Below the pieces are notes generated by a model. The model was given only the letters and a program-made list of their open reading frames with translations. It was not told the DNA's origin and did no database searches. Shown in pieces: positions 7,226-15,562 of a stretch of DNA of 29,429 bases. The DNA is from NAT127 sp041655035 (GTDB lineage Bacteria; Pseudomonadota; Gammaproteobacteria; Pseudomonadales; Porticoccaceae). The stretch spans positions 1 through 29,429 of the forward strand of contig JBAZCN010000032.1 of assembly GCA_041655035.1 (NCBI GenBank), read 5' to 3'. How positions within the stretch are numbered: position 1 is the first letter of the stretch; each line of letters begins with the position of its first letter. Both the position numbers and the translations under genes were made by a program.

Positions 7226-8494
7226 ATGAACAATACCCTGATGGGCCGCGCCCTGTTCGCGGTCCTGAGCGCGTGGGCGCTATCGGCCCTGGCCGCGCCG
7301 GCGGAGCCCATATCCCTGGCCGAGGCCGTCGGCCGCACCCTTGCCGCCAGCCCTGTGCTGGCGGTTTTTCCCCATCGCCTGCGGATCGCCGACGGCCAGT
7401 TGGTGCAGGCGGGCGTCGACCCCGGCATGGCACTGTCGGTGGAGGCGGAAAATCTCGGAACGTCCGGCGCTGCTGCCGGTCTGGGTGAGACCGAGCTGAC
7501 GTTGTCCCTCAGCCGGCTGATCGAACTGGGAAGCAAGCGGGAACGGCGCTTGCGGGTCGCGGCACTGTCCCGCGACGACGCACAGCTCGATTACGAAATT
7601 GCCCGCCTCGATGTGCTGGGAGAGGCGGTGAGCCGCTATATCGACCTGGCGGAGGCGCAGGCGGCTGTCGACCTGGCCCGGCGCGGCCTGGAACTGACCG
7701 CGGCCGACCGGGCCGGCGCGGCGCTCCGGGTCGAGGCCGGCGCCGCGCCGCGCGCCGACCTGCTCCGGCTGGACATCGCCCGCCAGCAGGCGGACCTGGA
7801 ACTGCGCCGCGCAGAAATGGCCAGGCGGAACGCCAGCCAGCGCCTCGCCAGCCTGTGGGGGGAGAACGGCGAGACCGGTCTCAGGGCGGCCGCGCCGCTG
7901 ATGCCATTGCCGGCATTGCCCGCCCTTGGCGATATTCAGTCCCGCCTGGCGGGGGCGCCGCGGTTGCGCCAGTTCGCCAGCCGGGAACGCCTGGAGCAGG
8001 CGCAACTGAGGCTGGCGGAGGCCAATGGCCGACGGGATCTGACGCTGTCCCTCGGCGCCCGCCACGATGGTCTCGACCATGACAACTCGCTGCTGCTGGG
8101 CATCTCTGTACCCCTCCATCTCGCCGACCCCAACCGTGGGCACCAGGCCAGCGCCCGGGCGGCGCTGGCGGCCACCGCCGCCGAAGCGGAGCTGGCGCGG
8201 GTCGAATTGCTGGCGGTGCTGGACAGCGCATACCGCGCGCTGCAACTGGCCCGGGAAGCCTTCGCGGTGGTCAGCGGACAATCGCTGCCCCTGGCGAGCC
8301 AGCTCGGCGACGAAATTGGCGCCGGTTACCGCGCCGGGCGCTACAGCGTTCTCGATCTCGGCGATGCCCGCCGTGAGCAACTCACCCTGGAGCGCCAGGC
8401 GCTGGCCCTGGCGGCCGACTTCCATCGCCACTACAACGAGCTGGAACGCCTCACCGGCGAGCAACTGGTCGCCGCCGGGGAGCGCACGCCATGA
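7226..8494 (+). CDS. czcC: CzcC-like outer-membrane efflux protein
   Basis: TolC-superfamily outer-membrane channel of a tripartite metal exporter, 422 residues. The signal peptide is at residues 1-28 (ALFAVLSAWALSALAAPA). It is followed by two OEP repeats rich in Ala, Leu, Arg and Glu, as expected for the long alpha-barrel: around residues 35-200 (ISLAEAVGRTLAASPVL opens it) and 230-415. GGAG lies 8 nt upstream of the ATG. Its last four bases (ATGA) overlap the start of the adaptor gene, so the two are translationally coupled. With the partners downstream it should carry cations from the periplasm to the outside. Confidence 0.9.
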   Translation: MNNTLMGRALFAVLSAWALSALAAPAEPISLAEAVGRTLAASPVLAVFPHRLRIADGQLVQAGVDPGMALSVEAENLGTSGAAAGLGETELTLSLSRLIELGSKRERRLRVAALSRDDAQLDYEIARLDVLGEAVSRYIDLAEAQAAVDLARRGLELTAADRAGAALRVEAGAAPRADLLRLDIARQQADLELRRAEMARRNASQRLASLWGENGETGLRAAAPLMPLPALPALGDIQSRLAGAPRLRQFASRERLEQAQLRLAEANGRRDLTLSLGARHDGLDHDNSLLLGISVPLHLADPNRGHQASARAALAATAAEAELARVELLAVLDSAYRALQLAREAFAVVSGQSLPLASQLGDEIGAGYRAGRYSVLDLGDARREQLTLERQALALAADFHRHYNELERLTGEQLVAAGERTP

Positions 8495-9384
8495 GTATCC
8501 GATCGATACGGCTTTTTTGCCTCTTGCTGATCCCCGCGCTGTGCACGGCCGACGCCGATGATCACGGCGAGCGCGACCAGCACGCCGATCGCACCGTCAT
8601 CGCGCCGGAAGTCGCCGCTGGCGCGGGTTTGGTCACTGCCCTTGCCGGTCCTGCGACATTGCGCCGGACCCTGCCCCTGTTCGGGCGGATCGCCCGCGAC
8701 GAGGAACGGGTCCACGCCGTTGGCGCCCGCTACGCCGGGCTGGTGCAAAGCGTCCATGTCAGCGTCGGCGACCGGGTTGCCAGCGGCGACCTGGTGGCCC
8801 GGGTGGAGGCCAGGGACAGCCTGCAATCGCAGGCGGTATTGGCCCCGGCGGGAGGGGTCGTTACCGCCCGCCATGCCAATCCCGGCGGCGCCAGCGATGG
8901 CGGCGCGCTGATCGAGATCACCGATACCAGCTGGGTATGGCTGGATCTCGATGTTTTCCCCCGCGATCTGCCGTTGTTGTCCCCCGGCCAGCCGGTTTTG
9001 CTGGGCGGCGAAGCGGTGGGCGAGGTGAACTATATCGCCCCGATGGCCGATGCCCGCAGCCGCGCCACCCTGGCGCGGGCGGTGCTCGCCAACAACGATG
9101 GCCGCTTGCGGCCGGGCACCTTGGTCAGAGCCGAACTGCTGCTGGGCAGCGAAACGGTGCCGCTGGCGGTGCGCGCCGCGGCGATCCAGGAGCTGCGCGG
9201 CGAGCAGGTGGTGTTCGTCCGCGCCGGCGACAGCTACGAGGCGCGGCCGATCGTGGCGGGGCGCAGTGATGGCGAGTGGGTGGAGGTGCTGGGCGGTCTG
9301 GCGTCCGCCACGAGCTATGTCAGCGAGAACAGCTACCTGGTGAAGGCGGATATCCTCAAGGCCACCGCCGGCCACGATCACTGA
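8491..9384 (+). CDS. czcB: CzcB-like periplasmic adaptor, short and hairpin-less
   Basis: Membrane-fusion subunit linking the RND pump to the outer-membrane channel, 297 residues, clearly shorter than usual adaptors of about 350-520. The signal sequence is at residues 1-21, followed by an acidic/His stretch (DADDHGERDQHADR). The first lipoyl half is near residues 80-110 (AGLVQSVHVSVGDRVASGDLVARVEARD). The second half (AVLAPAGGVVTARHANPGG) follows after only a few residues, where adaptors normally carry a long coiled-coil hairpin. A beta-barrel domain (WVWLDLDVFPRDLPLLSPGQPV) and a membrane-proximal domain follow, with a His tail (GHDH). The start overlaps czcC by 4 bp. Confidence 0.85.
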   Translation: MSIRSIRLFCLLLIPALCTADADDHGERDQHADRTVIAPEVAAGAGLVTALAGPATLRRTLPLFGRIARDEERVHAVGARYAGLVQSVHVSVGDRVASGDLVARVEARDSLQSQAVLAPAGGVVTARHANPGGASDGGALIEITDTSWVWLDLDVFPRDLPLLSPGQPVLLGGEAVGEVNYIAPMADARSRATLARAVLANNDGRLRPGTLVRAELLLGSETVPLAVRAAAIQELRGEQVVFVRAGDSYEARPIVAGRSDGEWVEVLGGLASATSYVSENSYLVKADILKATAGHDH

Positions 9385-9395
9385 AAGGGGGCGTC

Positions 9396-12300
9396 ATGAG
9401 CGATCGATTCGTTGCCGCGGTGGTGAAACGCCGCTGGCTGGTGCTTGCCCTGACCCTGGTGATGGCCGGCATCGGGCTGTACAACACATTGCATCTGTCG
9501 ATCGATGCGGTGCCGGATATCACCAACGTCCAGGTGCAGATCAATACCGCGGCCCCGGGCTATTCGCCGCTCGAAGTGGAGCAGCGCATCACCTTCGATA
9601 TAGAAACCGCTCTGGCCGGGCTGCCCGGACTCGACCACACCCGCTCGCTGTCGCGCTACGGGCTGTCCCAGGTCACAGCGATATTCGAAGACACCACCGA
9701 CATCCATTTTGCCCGGCAACTGGTCGGCGAGCGCCTCCAGGGCGTGCGCGGCCGCCTGCCGGCGGGCCTGGAACCCGAGCTCGGCCCGATCGCCACCGGC
9801 CTTGGCGAAATCTTCATGTACAGCCTGGCGGCGGAAAACGGTAGCCGCACAGCCGGTGGCGCCCCCTGGACTCTGGAGGAACTGCGCACTTTCCAGGAGT
9901 GGGTGATCCGACCGCAGTTGCTCCAGGTGAGGGGCGTCACCGAGGTCGACACCATCGGCGGCTTCGAACGGCAGTTCGAGATCGTGCCCGATGCCGCCAG
10001 ACTGCTGGCCTGGAATATCGGCATCGGCGAACTGGTGGATGCCGTCGAACGCAACAATCGCGATGTCGGCGCCGGCTATATCGAGCACCGGGGCGAGCAG
10101 TGGCTGATACGGGTGCCAGGCCAGGTCGGTTCCCTGGCGGCGATCGGCGACATCGCCATCGCCGGTCGCGAAAACGCGGTCATCCGCGTCCGCGATGTCG
10201 CCGAGGTGCGCCTCGGCCGCGAGCTGCGCACCGGCGCCGCCACCCGCAACGGCGACGAGGTGGTGATCGGCACCGCGGTCATGCTGATCGGCGAGAACAG
10301 CCGCGAGGTGGCGCGGGCGGTGGCCGCGAGGCTCGCCGACATCGGTCGCTCGCTGCCGGAGGGGGTCCGGGTCGAGGCCGTCTATGATCGCACCACCCTG
10401 GTGGACAGAGCCATTGCCACGGTGACGACGAACCTGTTCGAGGGCGCATTGCTGGTGATCGCCGTACTGTTTGCGCTGTTGGGCAATCTGCGCGCGGCGC
10501 TGATCACGGCGCTGGTGATTCCATTGGCGATGCTGTTCGCGATCACCGGCATGGCCGCCAACCGGGTGAGCGGCAACCTGATGAGTCTGGGGGCGATCGA
10601 CTTCGGGCTGATCGTCGACGGCGCGGTGATCGTGGTGGAAAACTGCCTCGCCCGGCTGGCCCTGGCGCAACGCCGCGAGGGCCGCCTGTTGGGTCTCGAC
10701 GAGCGTTTGCTGGAGGTGACCCGGGCGACCCGCGAAGTGTTTCGCCCCGGCGCCTTTGGCGTGCTGATCATCATGGTGGTGTATTTGCCGGTTTTCGCCC
10801 TGAGCGGCGTCGAGGGCAAGTTGTTCCAGCCGATGGCCTTTACCGTGGTGATGGCCCTCGCCGGCGCCCTGGTGCTGTCGGTGACCTTCGTGCCGGCAGC
10901 GGTGGCGGTGCTGGTCCGCGGCAGGGTGTCGCACCGCGATAACCCGGTGATGGCGGCGGCCCGGCGCGGTTACGGAGTGGCCCTGAGCGCCGCCCTGGCG
11001 CATCCGCGCCCGGTGCTGGGCGGCGCTGCGCTGCTGGTGCTCGGAACGTTCGTCCTGGCGACGCGGCTGGGCTCCGAATTCGCACCCGACCTCGACGAGG
11101 GCGGTCTCGCCCTCCACGCCCTGCGCATTCCCGGCACCAGTCTCAGCCAGTCGGTGGCCATGCAGAAGACCCTCGAGGCGCGGCTGCTGGATTTTCCCCA
11201 GGTGGCCGAGGTCTTTTCCAAAATCGGCACCGCCGAGGCGGCCACCGATCCGATGCCGCCCAACGTCGCCGACACTTTCGTGATGCTCAAGCCGCGCAGC
11301 GACTGGCCTGACCCCGGGCTGCCTAAACACCGCCTGGTGGCGGAGATGGATGCCGCGGTAAGACAGCTGCCCGGCAGCAACTACGAATTCACCCAGCCCA
11401 TCGAAATGCGCTTCAACGAACTTCTTTCCGGCGTGCGCGCCGACGTGGCGGTGCGTTTCCATGGCGACGACCTGGAGACCCTGGCGCTGCTGGGCAAGCA
11501 GGGGGAAGCCCTGGTCGACACCATCCCGGGTGCCGCCGATGCCCGCCTGGCGCAGGCGTCGGGCCTGCCGGTGCTGACCGTGGCGCCCGACCGCGAGATG
11601 CTGGGCCGGCTCGGTATCGATATCGCCACCGTGCAGCAGACGGTGCGCGCCGCGGTGAGCGGCGAGGAGGCCGGTGTGGTCTTCGACGGCGACCGGCGGT
11701 TTGCGCTGCGTGTCCGCATGCCCGCCGCAACGGTGCGGGATCTGGCAAGCCTGGAACGGCTGCCGATTCCCTTGCCCGGCAGCGGTGGCGCGGTGAACTA
11801 TGTGCCACTCGGCGATGTGGCGACCCTGTCCCTGGCGCCCGGCCCGAGCCAGATCGACCGCCTGCAGGGCAAGCGCTATGCGGTGGTGACCGCCAATGTG
11901 CGCGGCCGCGATCTCGGCTCCTTCGTCGCCGAACTGCAGCGCCGGGTAGCGGATGAGATCGCCCTGCCGACTGGCTACTGGGTAGATTACGGGGGCGCCT
12001 TCGAGCAGTTGGAATCCGCCAGCCGACGCCTCGCCATTGTCGTGCCGCTGTCCCTGTGCCTGGTGCTGGCGCTGCTCTACGGTGCCTTCGGCAGTGCCCG
12101 CGACGCGCTGCTGATCTTCAGTGCCGTTCCGCTCTCGGTGACGGGCGGGGTGATGGCCTTGTGGTTGCGGGGCATGCCGTTGTCGCTGTCGGCCGGGGTC
12201 GGCTTCATCGCCCTGTCGGGCATCGCGGTACTCAACGGTGTGGTGATGGTGTCCCATATCCGGACGCTGCTGGCGGAGGGGCAGCCTCTGGCGCAAGCGG

Positions 12301-12512
12301 TCCGCGAGGGGGCGCTGCGGCGCCTGCGGCCGGTGCTGATGACGGCGCTGGTGGCGGGGCTCGGCTTCGTGCCGATGGCGTTCAACACCGGTATCGGCTC
12401 GGAGGTGCAGCGCCCGCTGGCGACGGTGGTGGTCGGCGGGATCCTGTCCGCCACGCTGCTGACGCTGGTGGTGCTGCCGGCGCTGTACCGGTGCCTCGGT
12501 GGGAGGTCCTGA
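9396..12512 (+). CDS. czcA: CzcA-like heavy-metal RND pump
   Basis: Proton-driven inner-membrane pump of the HME-RND family, 1038 residues, the usual length. The first helix is near residues 10-30 (WLVLALTLVMAGIGLYNTL), followed by the large porter loop, then helices 2-6, a second loop and helices 8-12. The helix-4 motif AIDFGLIVDGAVIVVEN places Asp402, Asp408 and Glu415 at the numbers known for Cupriavidus CzcA. This pattern marks divalent-cation pumps (Co, Zn, Cd, Ni) rather than the Cu(I)/Ag CusA type. The ATG at 9396 follows AAAGGGGG and lies 11 bp after the adaptor stop. It is the last gene of the operon; no two-component or MerR-type regulator is nearby. Confidence 0.93.
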   Translation: MSDRFVAAVVKRRWLVLALTLVMAGIGLYNTLHLSIDAVPDITNVQVQINTAAPGYSPLEVEQRITFDIETALAGLPGLDHTRSLSRYGLSQVTAIFEDTTDIHFARQLVGERLQGVRGRLPAGLEPELGPIATGLGEIFMYSLAAENGSRTAGGAPWTLEELRTFQEWVIRPQLLQVRGVTEVDTIGGFERQFEIVPDAARLLAWNIGIGELVDAVERNNRDVGAGYIEHRGEQWLIRVPGQVGSLAAIGDIAIAGRENAVIRVRDVAEVRLGRELRTGAATRNGDEVVIGTAVMLIGENSREVARAVAARLADIGRSLPEGVRVEAVYDRTTLVDRAIATVTTNLFEGALLVIAVLFALLGNLRAALITALVIPLAMLFAITGMAANRVSGNLMSLGAIDFGLIVDGAVIVVENCLARLALAQRREGRLLGLDERLLEVTRATREVFRPGAFGVLIIMVVYLPVFALSGVEGKLFQPMAFTVVMALAGALVLSVTFVPAAVAVLVRGRVSHRDNPVMAAARRGYGVALSAALAHPRPVLGGAALLVLGTFVLATRLGSEFAPDLDEGGLALHALRIPGTSLSQSVAMQKTLEARLLDFPQVAEVFSKIGTAEAATDPMPPNVADTFVMLKPRSDWPDPGLPKHRLVAEMDAAVRQLPGSNYEFTQPIEMRFNELLSGVRADVAVRFHGDDLETLALLGKQGEALVDTIPGAADARLAQASGLPVLTVAPDREMLGRLGIDIATVQQTVRAAVSGEEAGVVFDGDRRFALRVRMPAATVRDLASLERLPIPLPGSGGAVNYVPLGDVATLSLAPGPSQIDRLQGKRYAVVTANVRGRDLGSFVAELQRRVADEIALPTGYWVDYGGAFEQLESASRRLAIVVPLSLCLVLALLYGAFGSARDALLIFSAVPLSVTGGVMALWLRGMPLSLSAGVGFIALSGIAVLNGVVMVSHIRTLLAEGQPLAQAVREGALRRLRPVLMTALVAGLGFVPMAFNTGIGSEVQRPLATVVVGGILSATLLTLVVLPALYRCLGGRS

Positions 12513-12535
12513 GGGCTATTGGCAGTCGGGTCCGA

Positions 12536-12553
12536 GTTGCGCCGCGGCGCAAC
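12536..12553. terminator. 18-bp perfect palindrome between convergent genes
   Basis: GTTGCGCCGCGGCGCAAC is its own reverse complement. As RNA it makes a 7-bp stem with a CGCG loop on either strand. It sits between the czcA stop (12512) and the stop of the convergent CopG-like gene (12564), where a bidirectional terminator would be expected. There is no T-run on either side, so termination is inferred from position only. Confidence 0.4.
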
Positions 12554-12563
12554 CCGCCGCCCG

Positions 12564-13067
12564 CTAGTACTGTTCCGCGGCGCTGGAGACCCGGGCGTAG
12601 ACACGGCTCGAGCCATCCGCCATCAACAGCAGTACATCATAGGGATCGAAGCGCTCGCCCATTTCCATGCCGGGGCTGCCCACCGGCATGCCGGGTACAG
12701 CGAGACCGATCGCTCCTTCGGGCCGGTCTTCGAGGAAGCGGGTGATGAGACCGGCGGGGATGTGTCCTTCGAAGATGAAGCCGTCCCGGGATACGGCGGT
12801 ATGGCAGGATTGGTGCCGGGGAGCCACGCCGAGCCGTGCTTTTTCGCCCCCGAGATCCTCGGGGTGCTCGACCTCGGTGATGAAACCCCTCTGGTGGACG
12901 TGGTCGAGCCAGTGCTCGCAGCAGCCGCAGGTGGGGCTTTTGTAGACGGTCAGCGGCTCCGCCGCGCCGGCCCTCGCGGCGGCGTGGAGTGACCAAGGGC
13001 CGGCCAGCAGGGTTGCCGCCAACAAAACCAGTGACAGCGGGCGAAGGTGGTGGAACAGGCGGGTCAT
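12564..13067 (-). CDS. copG: CopG-like (DUF411) periplasmic metal-binding protein
   Basis: Exported protein of 167 residues in the DUF411 family. P. aeruginosa CopG, of the same family, binds a Cys-bridged copper cluster. The signal peptide is at residues 10-32 (PLSLVLLAATLLAGPWSLHAAA). The thioredoxin-like start VYKSPTCGCCEHWLDHV has the CxCC motif (Cys47, Cys49, Cys50). Cys88 lies in HQSCHTAV, His102 in FEGHIPA, and a Met-rich segment follows (PGMPVGSPGMEMG). The ATG at 13067 is used because it gives a clean signal peptide and has CGGAG 7 nt upstream. An in-frame ATG at 13139 also has an AAGGAG. It is convergent with the efflux operon. Copper rather than zinc is the family expectation. Confidence 0.88.
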   Translation of the reverse strand: MTRLFHHLRPLSLVLLAATLLAGPWSLHAAARAGAAEPLTVYKSPTCGCCEHWLDHVHQRGFITEVEHPEDLGGEKARLGVAPRHQSCHTAVSRDGFIFEGHIPAGLITRFLEDRPEGAIGLAVPGMPVGSPGMEMGERFDPYDVLLLMADGSSRVYARVSSAAEQY

Positions 13068-13204
13068 AGGGTGGCTCCGGGTGCTGTTGTCTGGCTGCCG
13101 ATGGTAAATGCTGGCGCCGGCTGTGACTAGACTGCGCATGTCTGCTCCTTCGGTATAGTCAAAGTCAATCGCTCCGCCAGGATAATTCAATTGTCTTTCT
13201 TAAT

Positions 13205-13219
13205 TGATAATTGTTATTG
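13205..13219. promoter_or_regulatory. Possible Fur-like box
   Basis: TGATAAT T GTTATTG resembles the 7-1-7 Fur pattern TGATAAT-N-ATTATCA: the first arm matches fully and the second at 4 of 7. It lies in an AT-rich patch between the divergent copG-like and DUF2061 genes, 32 bp before the DUF2061 start. AT-richness alone could produce this match, so it is a weak call. Confidence 0.3.
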
Positions 13220-13250
13220 TTTGCGCTGATCTATGACCCGGAGGGATGAG

Positions 13251-13463
13251 ATGACCAAGACCCTGACATTTGCCATGATGCACTTCGCCGTGGCTTTCAC
13301 CGTAGCCTACGTGATGACCGGCAGTGTGGTAGTGGGGGGCGCGGTCGCCCTGGTGGAACCGGCCATCAATACCGTGGTGTTTTTCTTCCACGAGAAAATC
13401 TGGGCGAGGGTGGAAGTGGCCAGGGCCGCGCGCGCCGAGCCATGGGGCCAATTGTCGCTGTAA
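13251..13463 (+). CDS. DUF2061 small membrane protein
   Basis: 70-residue protein matching DUF2061: two hydrophobic segments (LTFAMMHFAVAFTVAYVMTG and VVVGGAVALVEPAINTVVFFF) followed by the characteristic HEKIWARVE tail. The ATG at 13251 is chosen because GGAGGG lies 5 nt upstream; an in-frame ATG six codons earlier lacks a ribosome site. The family has no established function. It is divergent from the CopG-like gene and convergent with regA, with 43 bp between the latter two that include a GCGGCG/CGCCGC inverted repeat. Confidence 0.85.
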   Translation: MTKTLTFAMMHFAVAFTVAYVMTGSVVVGGAVALVEPAINTVVFFFHEKIWARVEVARAARAEPWGQLSL

Positions 13464-13506
13464 GCGGCGCCGCTGTTGTTTTCCGCCGCGATCCTCCGCC
13501 GAGACG

Positions 13507-14040
13507 TCAGCTTTTCACCGGCCGCTTTTGCAGTTTGCGCTGCAGGGTTCGCCGGTGCATGCCCAGCGCCCTGGCGGTGGCGGAGATGTTGCCTTCGTAT
13601 TCCGCCAGCACCCGCTGGATGTGCTCCCACTCGAGGCGATCCACGGAGTGCGGGGTCGCGGGCGGCAGAACGTCGCCGTCGCCGTGCTCGCGGTCGAAGG
13701 CGCTGAGGATGTCGTCGACCGATGCCGGCTTGCAGAGGTAGTCGATGGCCCCCAGCTTGATCGCCTTGACCGTGGTGGGAATGCTCGAGTAACCGGTCAG
13801 CATGACGATACGGCAGGCGGGCGCGAAGCCCAGTATCTTGTCGATCAGGTTGAGCCCCGATTCATCGTTGAGCTTGAGGTCCAGCACCACCCGGTCCGGC
13901 TGATGTTTGTGGCAGTAGAACAGGGCGCTGTCTTCGTTGATGACGATACCGGCGGTGGCCCCCCGCCGCTGCAGGCTGCGCGCCAGGGTTTCGGCGAAGG
14001 TGATGTCGTCGTCGACGATAAGGTAATGATGGTCGGTCAT
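13507..14040 (-). CDS. regA: RegA/PrrA/RoxR-type response regulator
   Basis: DNA-binding response regulator of the redox-responsive RegBA family (PrrBA, ActSR; RoxSR in Pseudomonas), 177 residues. The receiver domain is at residues 5-118, with acidic pocket VDDD, phospho-acceptor Asp54 in RVVLDLKLND and conserved Lys104 in YLCKPAS. A short linker containing HSVDRLEWEHIQRVL leads to a Fis-type helix-turn-helix (NISATARALGMHRRTLQRKLQKRP), nearly the invariant RegA recognition helix. It follows regB by 10 bp on the same strand. RegA homologues control respiratory oxidases, nitrogen and carbon metabolism; no such target is adjacent here. Confidence 0.92.
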   Translation of the reverse strand: MTDHHYLIVDDDITFAETLARSLQRRGATAGIVINEDSALFYCHKHQPDRVVLDLKLNDESGLNLIDKILGFAPACRIVMLTGYSSIPTTVKAIKLGAIDYLCKPASVDDILSAFDREHGDGDVLPPATPHSVDRLEWEHIQRVLAEYEGNISATARALGMHRRTLQRKLQKRPVKS

Positions 14041-14050
14041 GATGGATCGC

Positions 14051-15358
14051 TCAGGTGGTCTCGGTATTGACCCGTGTCAGGGGCAGGTGGATGGTGGCCA
14101 GGGTGCCGCCTTCGGCTTGCGGCGTCAGGCTGATGGCGGCGCCGTGGCGGGCAAAAATCGAGCGCGACAGAAACAGCCCGAGGCCGAGGCCATCGCTCTT
14201 GTCGCTGCCCGCCAGGGCATTGACCGCCGACAGCCTCAGCGGGTCGATGCCCGGCCCGTGGTCGCGGATGGCAAGCGTGGCGCTCTCGGCGTTCCAGTGG
14301 ATGTCGATCTCGACCTTGGCCGGGCTAGCGTCCCCGGCATTGTTGAGAATATTGTGGATCGACGCCGACAGGGACGGATGAAAATGTACGGCGATGGTAT
14401 CGTCGCCGGTAATGCGGCAGCGGGCGCGGACGTCCGGGCGCATCAGCAACCAGCGGTCCACCAGGTCGGTGAAATACTGCCGGGCGGTGGTTTCAAAGGC
14501 TTCCTGGCGGGAAAAAACCCGCGCCGTGTCGCCGAGTTTCTTCAAACTGTGCTGGCAGCGCTCGACTTGGGCGGCGATGGTGTCAAGATCTGCGCGGTGA
14601 TCGGCGGTGTCGGGCGGGCGGGTGTCCCGCCGCCAGTCATCGACGATCAGGCGCACGGTATTGAGAGGGGTGCCCAGGTCGTGGGCGGCGCTGGCGGCCA
14701 GGGTCGCCACTGCCAGTAGCTGCTCGTCTTCCAACTGCCGTTCCGTCGCCGCCGCCTGTTGCCGGAGCAGTGCCTGCTGGCCGATTCTGACCGTTTCGGC
14801 CATCCGCGTCACGAACCAGATGATCAGCAGAGCGCTGGCCGTAAAATTCACCCACATGCCGATGACATGGACGTTGAGGCTGGTGGCGACGTCGCCGCCA
14901 TGGCCGTGGCCGGCGGGCGCCAGGTCCGGCACTGTCACATGCCAGAACATCAGCGCACTGTAGGCCAGCAGGCACGACAGGCTGATGAGTATGGTCAGCG
15001 GCCGGGGCAGGGTGATGGCGGCGATGGTGATGGGCACCAGGTAGTAGGACACGAAGGGGTTGGTGGCGCCGCCGGTGTGGTAGAGCAGCAGGCTGAGCAG
15101 GGTGACATCGACGACCAGTTGGGCAAAGAATTCCCTGTCGTGGATCGGCCGGGGATTCAGCGCCCGCCACCACGACAGCGCGATGACGGCGGCGAAGACG
15201 GCGAGCAGCAGGCTGAGGCGTCCCCAGGGCAAGACCATGGCGCCGGACAGGTAGAGATAGCCGATCGCCAGGGCCTGGCCGCTGAAGGGGATCAGCCGGA
15301 TCAGGCACAGGGTACGCAGGTTCTGGTGGGCGGCGGTGCCGACAGGGGTTTGGGGCAT
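14051..15358 (-). CDS. regB: RegB/PrrB/RoxS-type redox sensor kinase
   Basis: Membrane histidine kinase of the RegB family, about 435 residues. Six hydrophobic segments span roughly residues 20-185. The quinone-site motif GGATNPFVSYYLVP is at residues 96-109. The H-box AAHDLGTPLNTVRL carries phospho-acceptor His226. Cys268 in VERCQHSLKKL corresponds to the redox-active cysteine of RegB (Cys265). A degenerate ATPase domain follows (NILNNAGDAS, DHGPGID, SDGLGLGLFLSRSI). A Gly/His stretch GHGHGGD lies in the last periplasmic loop. The start is uncertain: ATG 15358 is chosen by family length, an ATG at 15400 is in frame, and neither has a clear ribosome site. It forms an operon with regA. Confidence 0.92.
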   Translation of the reverse strand: MPQTPVGTAAHQNLRTLCLIRLIPFSGQALAIGYLYLSGAMVLPWGRLSLLLAVFAAVIALSWWRALNPRPIHDREFFAQLVVDVTLLSLLLYHTGGATNPFVSYYLVPITIAAITLPRPLTILISLSCLLAYSALMFWHVTVPDLAPAGHGHGGDVATSLNVHVIGMWVNFTASALLIIWFVTRMAETVRIGQQALLRQQAAATERQLEDEQLLAVATLAASAAHDLGTPLNTVRLIVDDWRRDTRPPDTADHRADLDTIAAQVERCQHSLKKLGDTARVFSRQEAFETTARQYFTDLVDRWLLMRPDVRARCRITGDDTIAVHFHPSLSASIHNILNNAGDASPAKVEIDIHWNAESATLAIRDHGPGIDPLRLSAVNALAGSDKSDGLGLGLFLSRSIFARHGAAISLTPQAEGGTLATIHLPLTRVNTETT

Positions 15359-15535
15359 GCTGGTGGTTGGCCGGTTGCGGAGGCACCATTCTAGCGTCAT
15401 TGGCTGTCGAGATCAGCCGCCAGTGAGGCGCGCTTTTGGGGCGCTCGACCGGCGGTCCGCCCAACATTGATGCGGCGAGCCGCGCGGTGGGGTGGCGATC
15501 GCGGCAGGCCTTGTGAAACCGCGGCGCTGGATGGT

Positions 15536-15551
15536 TGGTACGAAACTTGAA
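15536..15551 (+). promoter_or_regulatory. Sigma54-like promoter upstream of nasT
   Basis: TGGTACG, four bases, then TTGAA matches the -24/-12 pattern TGGCACG-N4-TTGCW with correct spacing. The two differences are T for C in the -24 box and A for the usually conserved C of the -12 GC. Nitrogen genes are often NtrC/sigma54 dependent, which fits a nasTS operon. No clear NtrC site was seen upstream. Initiation would be near 15562. Confidence 0.35.
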
Positions 15552-15562
15552 TGTTCCCCGAT

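Noticed and set aside
9378..12296. 972-residue open frame on the minus strand opposite czcA
   Set aside because: Antisense shadow of czcA: rich in His, Gln, Arg and Gly with no domain. czcA has full-length family motifs.
9396..12512. A copper/silver CusA-type pump
   Set aside because: The helix-4 motif is the DFG...D...E type of divalent-cation pumps, not the A-x-G-A-M-V-D type of CusA.
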